A DNA stretch of 21,194 nucleotides from Chloroflexota bacterium (GTDB taxonomy: Bacteria > Chloroflexota > Limnocylindria > Limnocylindrales > CSP1-4), in the NCBI GenBank assembly GCA_021789355.1, contig JAJYJR010000029.1, positions 1-21,194 of the forward strand, read 5' to 3'. Under the pieces are notes generated by a model. That model was given only the letters and a program-made list of their open reading frames with translations, did no database searches and was not told where the DNA came from. Within the stretch, counting starts at the first letter, position 1. The number at the start of each line of letters is the position of its first letter. Shown piece after piece: positions 14,446 through 21,194 of the stretch. A program made the position numbers and the translations under genes.

Positions 14446-16047
14446 ATGTCGGCTCTCGGCGCCCTCCTCCTGCTCGCGGCCGCGGCGTCCGTCGTCGTTG
14501 GTGCGTGGGCGGTCTGGCGCTGGCCCGCCGCAGCTCTACCGGTCTTCGCCGTCGGTCTGGCGCTCCACAACCTAGTGCTCATGCTCCTTGTGGGGGCAGG
14601 GGCCCCGACTTGGGCCGTGCGCGCGCTGGAAGCTTGGAAAGAGGCTTACGTCGGGCTGCTCGCCGCTCGCCTAGGACTCCAGGTCATCCGATCGGGAGGT
14701 GCCGCCTATCTGCGCCGCTCCATTGGCCTATGGTCCCGCCTGCCCGTAGCGCCAAGACTGCTCGACCTGACGGCGCTCGCATTTGAGCTGCTGCTCGTCG
14801 TCTATGCCCTGCTGCCATCCGCGCTTCTGCCGTCGCCTTCTCCATCCCTCGCGCAGCGCTTACTGAGCTTCCGCACCTTTAGCCTCATTCCCGTGCTCTA
14901 TCTCTTCGGCCGGGTCTGGCCCCCACTCGGGAGGCAACGCCAGCGGGTCATCGTGCTGGTCATCGGCGTGGCGGCCGTCGTGTCGCTCCTCGGTCTTCTG
15001 GAGCTCTGGTTCGTTCCGAGCAGACTCTGGGTCGACTGGGGCATCGTGCGATTCGACCAGCTCCTGGGATTCGACTACCACGGCCCAGGCGGCCTCCCGG
15101 AGAACTTCTTCCAGAGCACCACCACAGGCCTGGCCCTCCGCCGGATGGTTTCGACGTACCTCAGCCCGCTGGGGATCGCCTACACCGGTCTGCTAGTGGT
15201 ACCGCTCGCCGCTACAGCGGCGGCTGGGCTTCGGCGACGCTCGGCCTTGTTGTGGGCCCTCTACACGCTCGTCGTGATCGGCATCGCCCTGAGCGTGACG
15301 CGGCTTGCGCTCGCCTGCCTTGCCGTCGAAGTCCTGGTCATGGCTGTTGCCTACAGACGACGAGCCTTCCTTGGGGCTGCTGCGGTTGGCTTCGTGGCCA
15401 TCTGGGCAGCGCTATTCGTTTATCCGGACTACGGCCCCGTCGTCAACTTCGAGCTCACGGACGTGCGCCCACCGGCCGGTGCCGCAATCATCGGACTCAA
15501 CAAGGCGCCGCAGCCGCCGACTCCCTCATCCAGTCCGGGAGCGGTTGCGCCGACGCCGAGCTCTGCGCCAGCGAACCTTGCGGGCGATGTCGTGAACCGG
15601 ATAGTCAGCTCCGACGATGCCTCAATCCAGGCACACATCGCTGCGGTGCGCGAAGGAGCGGCGTTCGTGCTCGCCCACCCGCTCGGGCTCGGCCTCGGTG
15701 CCTCGATGCCCCGGCTAGGAGTAGCCACCGGCCCGGGCGAGAGCGCGATATTCCAGATCGGCGGCGAGGCCGGGTTGCTCGGGCTCATTCTCTTCTCGGT
15801 CCTTTACGGCGGAGTGATCGCAGCCAGTGCATACGCAGCCTGGCGGAACTGGGACAAACCTGGCGAGGCAAGCCTCTTCTTCGCGGTTGCGGTGGGGGGT
15901 GTCGCTCTCTCGCCGGTGGTGCTTACGAGCCAGGTCTGGGGAGATTTCTCTGTCACGTTTATGTTCTGGCTCCTCGCTGGCGCATGCATCGCCGCGTGGC
16001 CTGGTGTGGCGGACGGGGGCGCCGGTTCAACTGGTGGGGGGAGCTAG
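14446..16047 (+). CDS. Polytopic membrane protein, O-antigen polymerase/ligase type (Wzy/WaaL)
   Basis: 533 residues, with about 10-12 hydrophobic segments, for example 3-24, 31-50, 109-130, 145-156, 168-189, 246-262, 268-300, 308-326, 442-462, 476-493 and 503-519. One large extracytoplasmic loop (about 327-440) contains a Pro/Ser-rich stretch (354-376). HPLGLGLG (411-418), followed by ESAIFQIGGEAGLLGLILF (432-450), is the Wzy_C/O-antigen ligase signature. It would polymerise lipid-linked repeat units or transfer the finished glycan outside the membrane. Polymerase and ligase cannot be told apart by eye. The codon before this ATG is TTG, which could also start. There is no ribosome binding site; a leaderless transcript is proposed. 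A GT2 gene follows after 109 bp. Confidence 0.82.
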   Translation: MSALGALLLLAAAASVVVGAWAVWRWPAAALPVFAVGLALHNLVLMLLVGAGAPTWAVRALEAWKEAYVGLLAARLGLQVIRSGGAAYLRRSIGLWSRLPVAPRLLDLTALAFELLLVVYALLPSALLPSPSPSLAQRLLSFRTFSLIPVLYLFGRVWPPLGRQRQRVIVLVIGVAAVVSLLGLLELWFVPSRLWVDWGIVRFDQLLGFDYHGPGGLPENFFQSTTTGLALRRMVSTYLSPLGIAYTGLLVVPLAATAAAGLRRRSALLWALYTLVVIGIALSVTRLALACLAVEVLVMAVAYRRRAFLGAAAVGFVAIWAALFVYPDYGPVVNFELTDVRPPAGAAIIGLNKAPQPPTPSSSPGAVAPTPSSAPANLAGDVVNRIVSSDDASIQAHIAAVREGAAFVLAHPLGLGLGASMPRLGVATGPGESAIFQIGGEAGLLGLILFSVLYGGVIAASAYAAWRNWDKPGEASLFFAVAVGGVALSPVVLTSQVWGDFSVTFMFWLLAGACIAAWPGVADGGAGSTGGGS

Positions 16048-16156
16048 CTCCTCGCCGATCCGCTCGCATTCCCTTGTTGGCCGGCCGACTGCATCTCGGT
16101 GAACCTCAGGCTCGGCCCGCGTTGTCAGAGCGCGGTGCATAGAGGTAGATCGTGTG

Positions 16157-17053
16157 ATGAGCCAAGGCGCAACCGCTCCTCCCGTAGAGGCCCCTCGCCC
16201 AGCCTCTGTGGCGGCGGCCGTCGTCACCTTTCATCCGGATCGAGCTCTCGAGGAGCGCCTGGCGGCGCTGTCGCCCCTCGTCAGCGCCATCATCCTGGTG
16301 GACAACGGGTCGGCGCCCGATGAGCTACGGTCCGACCGGCTGGCCTCTTTGGGCGGCAAGCTCCAATTGATCGCGAACGGGCGGAACCGAGGTGTCGCGG
16401 CCGCCCTCAACCAGGGCTTCGCCCGGGCGCGAACACTTGGCCTCCCCTGGCTCCTCGCGCTCGATCAGGATTCAGAGCCACTGCCGTGCCTGGTGGAAGC
16501 AGCGGCGCGAGTCTTTGACTCCCACCCGCTGCCTGCGCGCCTCGCCGCCATTGGTGCCGGCATCGCGGGCGAGATCCCTTCGGATCCCGCAAGCCAACAC
16601 CCCTTCGAGCGGCGGCCCGTCCTGATTACCTCGGGTACGCTCTACCCCCTTTCCGTTTGGGAGTCCATGGGCGGCTTCCGAGAGGACTTCTTCATCGACT
16701 ATGTGGACATCGAGTACTGCCTTCGCGCCCGCGCCCGCGGTCTCGAGGTTGTGCAATCAACGGAGCCGTGCCTTGTCCACCGGATCGGGCAGCCCGCGGC
16801 CCGTCGCGTCCTCGGTCGGTGGGTTACCCCCACGCATCATGACGCGACACGCCGGTACTACATCACCCGCAATCGAATTGCAGTGTGGCGCGGGTACGCG
16901 CTGACCGAAACGCGCTACGTCCTTCACGACATCCGCGCCTTCACCCGAGAGACGTTCATGCTGGTTGTTGCGGAGAGCGACCGCCTGGCCAAGATCCGAG
17001 CGATGTGGGCAGGGATCAGAGATGGTTCGTTGGGCCGGTCTCGCCGAAGGTGA
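16157..17053 (+). CDS. Rhamnosyltransferase-type glycosyltransferase family 2
   Basis: 298 residues. GT-A transferase. Motifs: AAAVVTFHPD (19-28), IILVDNGS (45-52), NRGVAAALNQGFARA (77-91), LALDQDSEP (100-108, carrying the DQD metal site), ITSGTLYP (157-164), FFIDYVDIEYCLRARARG (178-195), and RRYYITRNR (232-240). The combination LDQDS plus FIDYVDIEYC is typical of RfbF/RfbN-like rhamnosyltransferases. GTG 16154 immediately precedes ATG 16157 in frame. GAGGT at 16142-16146 serves either one. The basic C-terminal tail (SLGRSRRR) may aid membrane contact. It is convergent with the next gene, with 35 bp between stops and no evident terminator. Confidence 0.9.
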   Translation: MSQGATAPPVEAPRPASVAAAVVTFHPDRALEERLAALSPLVSAIILVDNGSAPDELRSDRLASLGGKLQLIANGRNRGVAAALNQGFARARTLGLPWLLALDQDSEPLPCLVEAAARVFDSHPLPARLAAIGAGIAGEIPSDPASQHPFERRPVLITSGTLYPLSVWESMGGFREDFFIDYVDIEYCLRARARGLEVVQSTEPCLVHRIGQPAARRVLGRWVTPTHHDATRRYYITRNRIAVWRGYALTETRYVLHDIRAFTRETFMLVVAESDRLAKIRAMWAGIRDGSLGRSRRR

Positions 17054-17088
17054 ACGGCGCGGTCCCCAGCGGGTGGCGGAGCGGTCCC

Positions 17089-18093
17089 TCAGGCGCGCCT
17101 CTTGGCGATCGTGCTTGACTCACCGGCCTGGCGTCGCCGCCAACGCTCAAGGACTCTACGTCCGGCGGGTTGTCGAAGGATCGGTACTAGTAGAGCCCAC
17201 GCCAGCCACTTGGGACGCTGCTCCGAGAGGCCAGCCTTGAGGAGATAACGGATCCCCCTGCCTGGATGACCGCCGAGGCCCTCGAGTATCCCGAGGTCCG
17301 CCAGCTGTTGGTGGCTTCTCAGTTGGTTGAGCCTGCGCAGCGCCTCGGTCGTTAGCAAGGGCTGGATCCGTTGTCGTACGGTGAGAGCCGCCTCGAGCAT
17401 CGCGATCTGATCCTGACTCATGCTGCCGCCGTGCAGGCGCACATACGAGAGAGCCTCCGGATCAGTGCAGCCGTCTCTGACGAAGGCCGCGCCCGACAGA
17501 GCACACCGCAGCCAACACTCCCAGTCCTCCATCCCGCGGAGGCCGACCGCGAAGCCTTCCACTCGATCGAGGATCGCCCGCCGGATCAGAGGCGACTGGA
17601 CCGCCATGATGTTGTCCTGGAGGAGCGTGGGCACCACCGACTCGCCTGTGCCCGACGGACCGGCAAGTGGCGGCATCTCGATCCAGCGGTCGGCGCTGGG
17701 AACTGTGTCGGCTGTCGCGCCATCCCGGAAGTAGCGGACATCGCCATACACGATGTCCGTCGCGGGGTTCTCGAAGAAAAGCTGTAACTGACGCTCGATC
17801 TTGGCGGGACCAATGAAGTCGTCGGCATCAAGGAATTGGACGAAGTCGCCATCAGTGGCCAACAGACCGGCGTTCCTCGCTGCGGAAAGCCCGCTCGGTT
17901 GAAGCGGGAGATAGGCAATCCGAGAGTCCAACACCTCGAACGTCTTGACGATTCTTTCGGTATCGTCGGTCGACCCGTCATCAACGATCAGACAGCGCCA
18001 ATCAGTCCATGTCTGGCGGCGCACCGAGTCGACTGCCTGACGAAGGTACCGGCCGTAGTTGCGAGTCGGAATGATGACGGAGACGGTCGTCAC
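17089..18093 (-). CDS. Glycosyltransferase family 2 (GT-A)
   Basis: 334 residues. Motifs: VSVIIPTRNYGRYL (4-17), CLIVDDGSTDDT (34-45), GLSAARNAGL (68-77), QFLDADD (86-92, DXD metal site), and RGMEDWECWLRC (186-197, catalytic-base region). It closely parallels the C-terminal domain of the gene just upstream at 18098-19942, suggesting a duplicated pair. The last 80 residues are helical and basic (RRVLERWRRRQ) with a short hydrophobic patch, as in membrane-associated GT2 enzymes. Start GTG 18093 is 4 nt after the upstream stop and has only a poor ribosome binding site, so translation is probably coupled. The sugar is not identifiable. Confidence 0.9.
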   Translation of the reverse strand: MTTVSVIIPTRNYGRYLRQAVDSVRRQTWTDWRCLIVDDGSTDDTERIVKTFEVLDSRIAYLPLQPSGLSAARNAGLLATDGDFVQFLDADDFIGPAKIERQLQLFFENPATDIVYGDVRYFRDGATADTVPSADRWIEMPPLAGPSGTGESVVPTLLQDNIMAVQSPLIRRAILDRVEGFAVGLRGMEDWECWLRCALSGAAFVRDGCTDPEALSYVRLHGGSMSQDQIAMLEAALTVRQRIQPLLTTEALRRLNQLRSHQQLADLGILEGLGGHPGRGIRYLLKAGLSEQRPKWLAWALLVPILRQPAGRRVLERWRRRQAGESSTIAKRRA

Positions 18094-18097
18094 GCTC

Positions 18098-19942
18098 TTA
18101 AGAGCCTACCCGCGGGTCGCTGGATGAGCGCGAATCGCGCCAACCGAGAGAACGCTGGAAACGCGCCCACCACCCTCGTATCCTAATACGCCCAAACCTG
18201 CGCATCCGTTGCATCGGTGTGTACAGGCTCGGGTGGTTGCGCTGAATCTGCATGCGCAGTTCGCGATCGTGCAGGCGCGCCGATACATCCCTGCTCCCAT
18301 CCCGAATGCGATACCGGAAGAGCGGCTCCGGTATGCGCATTGCCCGGTAGCCGCGTTCGACTGCTCCTACCCAGAAATCCCAGTCCTCGTAGCCACGCGC
18401 CATATTCGGGTTGTAGCCCTGAACCGCCTCCCACACCTCTCTGCGGTACAGTGCACAGTAGTTCAGTTGATTGGCGAATGGGATGACCTCCGGATCGAAG
18501 TCCGCCGTCCGGATTAGCTCATCAGCGGCGCCGAACCGCTGTAGATCAGTGTACACGATGGCGACTTCAGGATGCAGCTCCAACGTGTCGACGCACCGCT
18601 CGAGCATGGTCGGCGCGATCTGGTCATCGGCATCGAGGGGCAGGATGAAGCGCCCGCGCGCCGCCGCTACGGCACGATTGCGGGCTCGAGCGACGCCGCC
18701 GTTCCTCGTCGCTAGGATGGAGATCCTTCTGGATGGATTGGCGAGGGCGATCGTCTGCGCCACCTCAGTTGTGTCGTCGGGACTGCCGTCGTCGACGATC
18801 AGTGCCTCCCAATCCGCGAACGTTTGCTGGAGCAAGCTGGCCATCGCCTCTGCGAGGAATTCCGCCTGCATATAGCAGGGGATGATCACGGAAACGGTCG
18901 GAATTGCATGATCCCTAGTGAAGAAGAAGTCAAGCTCCTGGTGGCAGCTATTCGGGAGGAAGCCCTGATACCGGTGAACATCGACACGCCAGCCGCGCTC
19001 GTAGCGTCGTGCAAGTGACATCGCATCCAGCTCGGGTAGGGCCGAGACCCGATTGGGCCATGCTGTCTGGACGAGATTCGCCGGAATGCTTAGTGCTACC
19101 GACCTTTCGTAGCAGGCGAGTCGCGGGAGGCGCGCCGCAAGGTCCCGCGCGCGATCCGCCAAGGCGGCCTCCAGGGTGTTGGGGTTGCGGTAATCGAGAC
19201 TCTTGAGCAAGGGAAGGAGGTCGGACGAGCGGTAGATGGACGAACTGAGCTCGAGCGGATACTCGAAGTCGCAATCGGTCCCGGGCCAAGAATAGACGAG
19301 GAGAGGCGCTGCCGTATCGTCGAAAGACGGCACGTGCTGAGGCTTGTCCTGCGCATAGCAGTAGGTGGTATTACGCCCGAGCCGCAGAGAGAAGCCGAGG
19401 CATCCAGGATCTCTTTCCAGTAGGTTCAAGGCATCGCGGAGATGGAAGCTGCTAACGAAGAGAGAATCGTCGACCAGGAAGAGAACGTAGGGACCTTGAC
19501 CGATGGAGTCCACGACATCGGACCTGAAATCCGTCTCGCGCCGGAATTCTACGCTTGGATGATCGAGCATCACCTGTCGGTACAATCCCGCGTAGTAGGC
19601 GACTGAAGCGACGTACAGAGTGGTGACGCGAATCTCGCCACTGTCCTCACAGTTGTTCTCAAGTGATCTGAGTAGGGCATCGAGCTGCAACGGCCGATCT
19701 TTGCTGAATACGACACACGCCACCCCTGAGTGCGGTGGCTCCGACATCTCGGCGAGGGGGGCAGATGTCTCGGGTTCAGCAGTCGTGAGCTCGGCCCAAG
19801 GAGGACGATCCACCTGAGTCTCGGCGAGACCGGTAGGCGTGGCTATTGAGATGTGCCCCTCATGTGAGCGTCCTTGCCTCGGCCTCGCCTCCTTGATCGC
19901 TTGCGGCACAGGCGCATCGCCCGGCCGTATCGAGCCTAGCAC
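18098..19942 (-). CDS. Two-domain protein: GT-A-like domain fused to a family 2 glycosyltransferase
   Basis: 614 residues from GTG. Residues 1-70 are low-complexity and may not all be translated; ATG 19747 (residue 66) is an alternative. Domain 1 (about 72-335) opens with GVACVVFSKDRPLQLDALLR (73-92) and has LFLVDDSLFV (154-163) in the place of a DXD motif. It resembles a GT-A fold but is not a standard GT2. Domain 2 (about 348-560) is a standard GT2: TVSVIIPCYMQAEFL (349-363), IVDDGSPDDT (382-391), PLDADD (435-440), ARGYEDWDFW (515-524). A short basic tail follows. A bifunctional transferase adding two sugars, or one catalytic plus one acceptor-holding domain, would fit. It lies 46 bp after FkbM and 4 bp before another GT2. 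Confidence 0.85.
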   Translation of the reverse strand: MLGSIRPGDAPVPQAIKEARPRQGRSHEGHISIATPTGLAETQVDRPPWAELTTAEPETSAPLAEMSEPPHSGVACVVFSKDRPLQLDALLRSLENNCEDSGEIRVTTLYVASVAYYAGLYRQVMLDHPSVEFRRETDFRSDVVDSIGQGPYVLFLVDDSLFVSSFHLRDALNLLERDPGCLGFSLRLGRNTTYCYAQDKPQHVPSFDDTAAPLLVYSWPGTDCDFEYPLELSSSIYRSSDLLPLLKSLDYRNPNTLEAALADRARDLAARLPRLACYERSVALSIPANLVQTAWPNRVSALPELDAMSLARRYERGWRVDVHRYQGFLPNSCHQELDFFFTRDHAIPTVSVIIPCYMQAEFLAEAMASLLQQTFADWEALIVDDGSPDDTTEVAQTIALANPSRRISILATRNGGVARARNRAVAAARGRFILPLDADDQIAPTMLERCVDTLELHPEVAIVYTDLQRFGAADELIRTADFDPEVIPFANQLNYCALYRREVWEAVQGYNPNMARGYEDWDFWVGAVERGYRAMRIPEPLFRYRIRDGSRDVSARLHDRELRMQIQRNHPSLYTPMQRMRRFGRIRIRGWWARFQRSLGWRDSRSSSDPRVGS

Positions 19943-19992
19943 GGAGATCCCGATCGCCGAACCTGGCGCACCTTGGGCGGACTGGCGCTCAT
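19936..19992 (-). CDS. Possible 18-codon bridging micro-ORF after fkbM
   Basis: Starts with ATGA overlapping the FkbM stop and ends at a TAG that overlaps the GTG start of the two-domain glycosyltransferase. The predicted peptide is MSASPPKVRQVRRSGSPC. It is too short to judge and may be chance. It is recorded because it bridges the gap exactly, as at three other junctions. Confidence 0.1.
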   Translation of the reverse strand: MSASPPKVRQVRRSGSPC

Positions 19993-20930
19993 CGGGTCAC
20001 CGCCATGCCGAAGCTGGCGCGAATCTTGTCTCCGGCTACCCGTGCGTCGTACACGTGTCTTCCGCGCCGCCGGCGCGCCACCGCTGCCCCTGGTCGCGGG
20101 TTACGAGTTGGGATCATGCCAGATTGGAGTCGTCGGAGTGAATGCGCGAGTCGGTGCCGAAGGCCAGACGCCACTCGAAACAGGGTCGAACCACGGACCC
20201 GCAGCGACAACGGTATCGTCACCAGCGCTTCGTTCACCCAGAGCTGATCGCCACTCACCGCGTCGACTCTGTCGACCAGCTTCCGGAATGAGTGATGAAA
20301 CATGAAACGTTCGACGTCGGCTTTCAGGGGCTGTCCCTCGTAGAGGGCGATGGCCTCGACCTCCAACCAGATGACCTTGATTCGGTCGATAAGAGGCCCG
20401 GCACCCTCCAAGACCTTGAGCTCCGCTCCCTGAACATCCAGGTGGACGAGGTCAATCTCCGTGACTGATCGCTCGCGGCAGACGTTAGAAAGCGTATCGG
20501 CGGCGACCTCGATCGCGTCTTCGAAATGCACCCACGGGTGGATCTGGACGTGGCGTGCGGGCGGCAGAAGTGAGCTCGACTTGTTGCCGTAGTCCCAATC
20601 GTCGCTCGCTAGAGCACCTTCTGGCTGGCCTGAAGAGACGTAAAACCTCGACGTGCCGCGGGCATCCGCCAGCGCAAGGGTCAGAACATGGATCCGGCCG
20701 GTCGGATGCCGCTTCAGATTGGCTTCGATCAGGGGCAGATTCTGGGGCAACGGCTCAACCGCGTAGACGACGGCCTTCGGGAAGAGCCGCGAGTAGCGAA
20801 TCGAATCCTCGCCTTCACAGGCTCCAACGTCGAACACGACACGGACGTCGTCTGGGTGTAGAAGCGCCCGGAGCTCTCGCTCAATGGGCAGAGGTGCCGA
20901 CAGGTAGGCCTCGCGCGTCGGGGGAGTCAA
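19989..20930 (-). CDS. FkbM-family SAM-dependent methyltransferase
   Basis: 313 residues from TTG. It probably O-methylates a sugar of the glycan. SAM-binding motif I is FDVGACEGEDS (33-43), followed by YAVEPLPQNLPLIEANLKR (56-74), and the FkbM-typical HLDVQGAELKVLEGAG (163-178) and VIWLEVEAIALYEG (186-199). The domain ends near residue 243. The remaining 70 residues are strongly basic (HRLAHSLRRLQS, VARRRRGRH) and have no known domain. TTG 20930 is chosen because AAGGA sits 7 nt upstream and the start forms a TTGA overlap with the small frame before it. No ATG or GTG start lies near the natural N-terminus. Similar genes are common in O-antigen and exopolysaccharide loci. Confidence 0.88.
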   Translation of the reverse strand: MTPPTREAYLSAPLPIERELRALLHPDDVRVVFDVGACEGEDSIRYSRLFPKAVVYAVEPLPQNLPLIEANLKRHPTGRIHVLTLALADARGTSRFYVSSGQPEGALASDDWDYGNKSSSLLPPARHVQIHPWVHFEDAIEVAADTLSNVCRERSVTEIDLVHLDVQGAELKVLEGAGPLIDRIKVIWLEVEAIALYEGQPLKADVERFMFHHSFRKLVDRVDAVSGDQLWVNEALVTIPLSLRVRGSTLFRVASGLRHRLAHSLRRLQSGMIPTRNPRPGAAVARRRRGRHVYDARVAGDKIRASFGMAVTR

Positions 20931-21049
20931 AGCAGGTTCCTTTGGAGACGGCGGGTATCGCGGCCGAACGATGCCTTCATCATTGGGCGGAGCACAGGCT
21001 TGTCGGACGCGGCAAAGGATGAGCAGCCAGGCACCCCGCCGTTAACCAT
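20927..21049 (-). CDS. Possible 40-codon micro-ORF between membrane protein and fkbM
   Basis: The peptide starts MVNGGVPGCSSFAASD and ends GRDTRRLQRNLL; I do not recognise it. Its ATG overlaps the TAA of the membrane-protein gene (ATGGTTAA) and its TGA overlaps the fkbM TTG (TTGA). The fkbM Shine-Dalgarno lies inside its 3' end. It has no ribosome binding site of its own, so any translation would be by re-initiation. It may be spurious. Confidence 0.2.
   Translation of the reverse strand: MVNGGVPGCSSFAASDKPVLRPMMKASFGRDTRRLQRNLL
20938..20943 (-). promoter_or_regulatory. Shine-Dalgarno supporting the fkbM TTG start
   Basis: AAAGGA on the - strand, 7 nt before TTG 20930. It is the main evidence for a rare start codon here. 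Confidence 0.6.
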
Positions 21050-21194
21050 GGTGACCACGCATGGCTCGGAGAGCGGCCACCTGCCGGCCCGCGATCTGAC
21101 TGAGGGTCCGCGCCAGGTCACTGACCTCGGCGCGGGTCAGTGCCAGCCAGGCTATCGCAGCGCCCGCGGCGAACAGCATCGCCGCGGGCAGATC
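21042..21194 (-). CDS. Membrane protein, C-terminal 50 residues (cut by window edge), possibly a polysaccharide flippase
   Basis: The - strand frame is open from the window edge to TAA at 21044-21042. It begins DLPAAMLFAAGAAIAWLALT, a clear transmembrane segment, followed by RAEVSDLARTLSQIAGRQ and a short basic end. A last hydrophobic helix followed by a charged amphipathic helix is how many Wzx/MATE-like exporters end, and a flippase is expected in this locus. The fragment alone cannot prove it; any polytopic membrane protein would look similar. It heads the leftward block that continues with fkbM. Confidence 0.55.
   Translation of the reverse strand, partial: DLPAAMLFAAGAAIAWLALTRAEVSDLARTLSQIAGRQVAALRAMRGHHG

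Noticed and set aside
21050..21121. 64-codon - strand frame starting at GTG 21121
   Set aside because: Its upstream part overlaps the membrane-protein frame, which has a convincing transmembrane segment; only the part after ATG 21049 could be a separate micro-ORF.

Overview
This is a very GC-rich bacterial window with two unlike halves. Protein-coding density, biotin-dependent acetyl-CoA carboxylase genes mixed with type II fatty-acid-synthase genes, frequent GTG/TTG starts, and a secreted protein ending in an ILDTR...DVTGYF-type domain fit a high-GC Chloroflexota or Actinomycetota genome. That placement is an inference from style; there is no rRNA or other marker in the window.

Left half (1-6920, all + strand): one tightly coupled fatty-acid operon, cut at its 5' end. 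The order is biotin carboxyl carrier protein (C-terminal part only), biotin carboxylase accC, 3-hydroxyacyl-ACP dehydratase fabZ, a calcineurin-like phosphoesterase, ketoacyl-ACP synthase fabF, a second complete biotin carboxyl carrier protein, ketoacyl-ACP synthase III fabH, and ketoacyl-ACP reductase fabG. Most neighbours overlap by 1 to 4 nt (TGATG, ATGA, GTGA). Two carboxylase subunits and the whole condensation/reduction/dehydration set except enoyl reductase, fabD and acpP are present. An 18-bp minisatellite (six units) forms a 47-codon micro-ORF that exactly bridges fabZ and the phosphoesterase. Several genes carry Ala/Pro-rich C-terminal tails.

Middle (6921-9046): a spacer with a promoter-like sequence, then a secreted family-18 glycoside hydrolase-like protein started at TTG, then a frameshifted, truncated 3' remnant of an IS30-family transposase on the - strand. 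The remnant sits at the junction between the two halves.

Right half (9047-21194): a surface-polysaccharide biosynthesis island in four gene blocks of alternating direction: GT4 + hexapeptide acyltransferase (+); GT2, GT4 and a DUF1972/WchF-like GT4 (-); a Wzy/WaaL-type polymerase or ligase + rhamnosyltransferase-type GT2 (+); and a membrane-protein C-terminus (possibly a flippase), FkbM methyltransferase, a two-domain glycosyltransferase and a GT2 (-). By eye the codon use is visibly less G/C-saturated at third positions than in the fatty-acid operon. Together these genes would assemble, decorate (acyl, methyl) and polymerise or ligate a rhamnose-type glycan. No initiating sugar-phosphate transferase and no nucleotide-sugar synthesis genes are in the window, so the cluster probably continues to the right.

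No tRNA, rRNA, CRISPR array or phage gene was seen.
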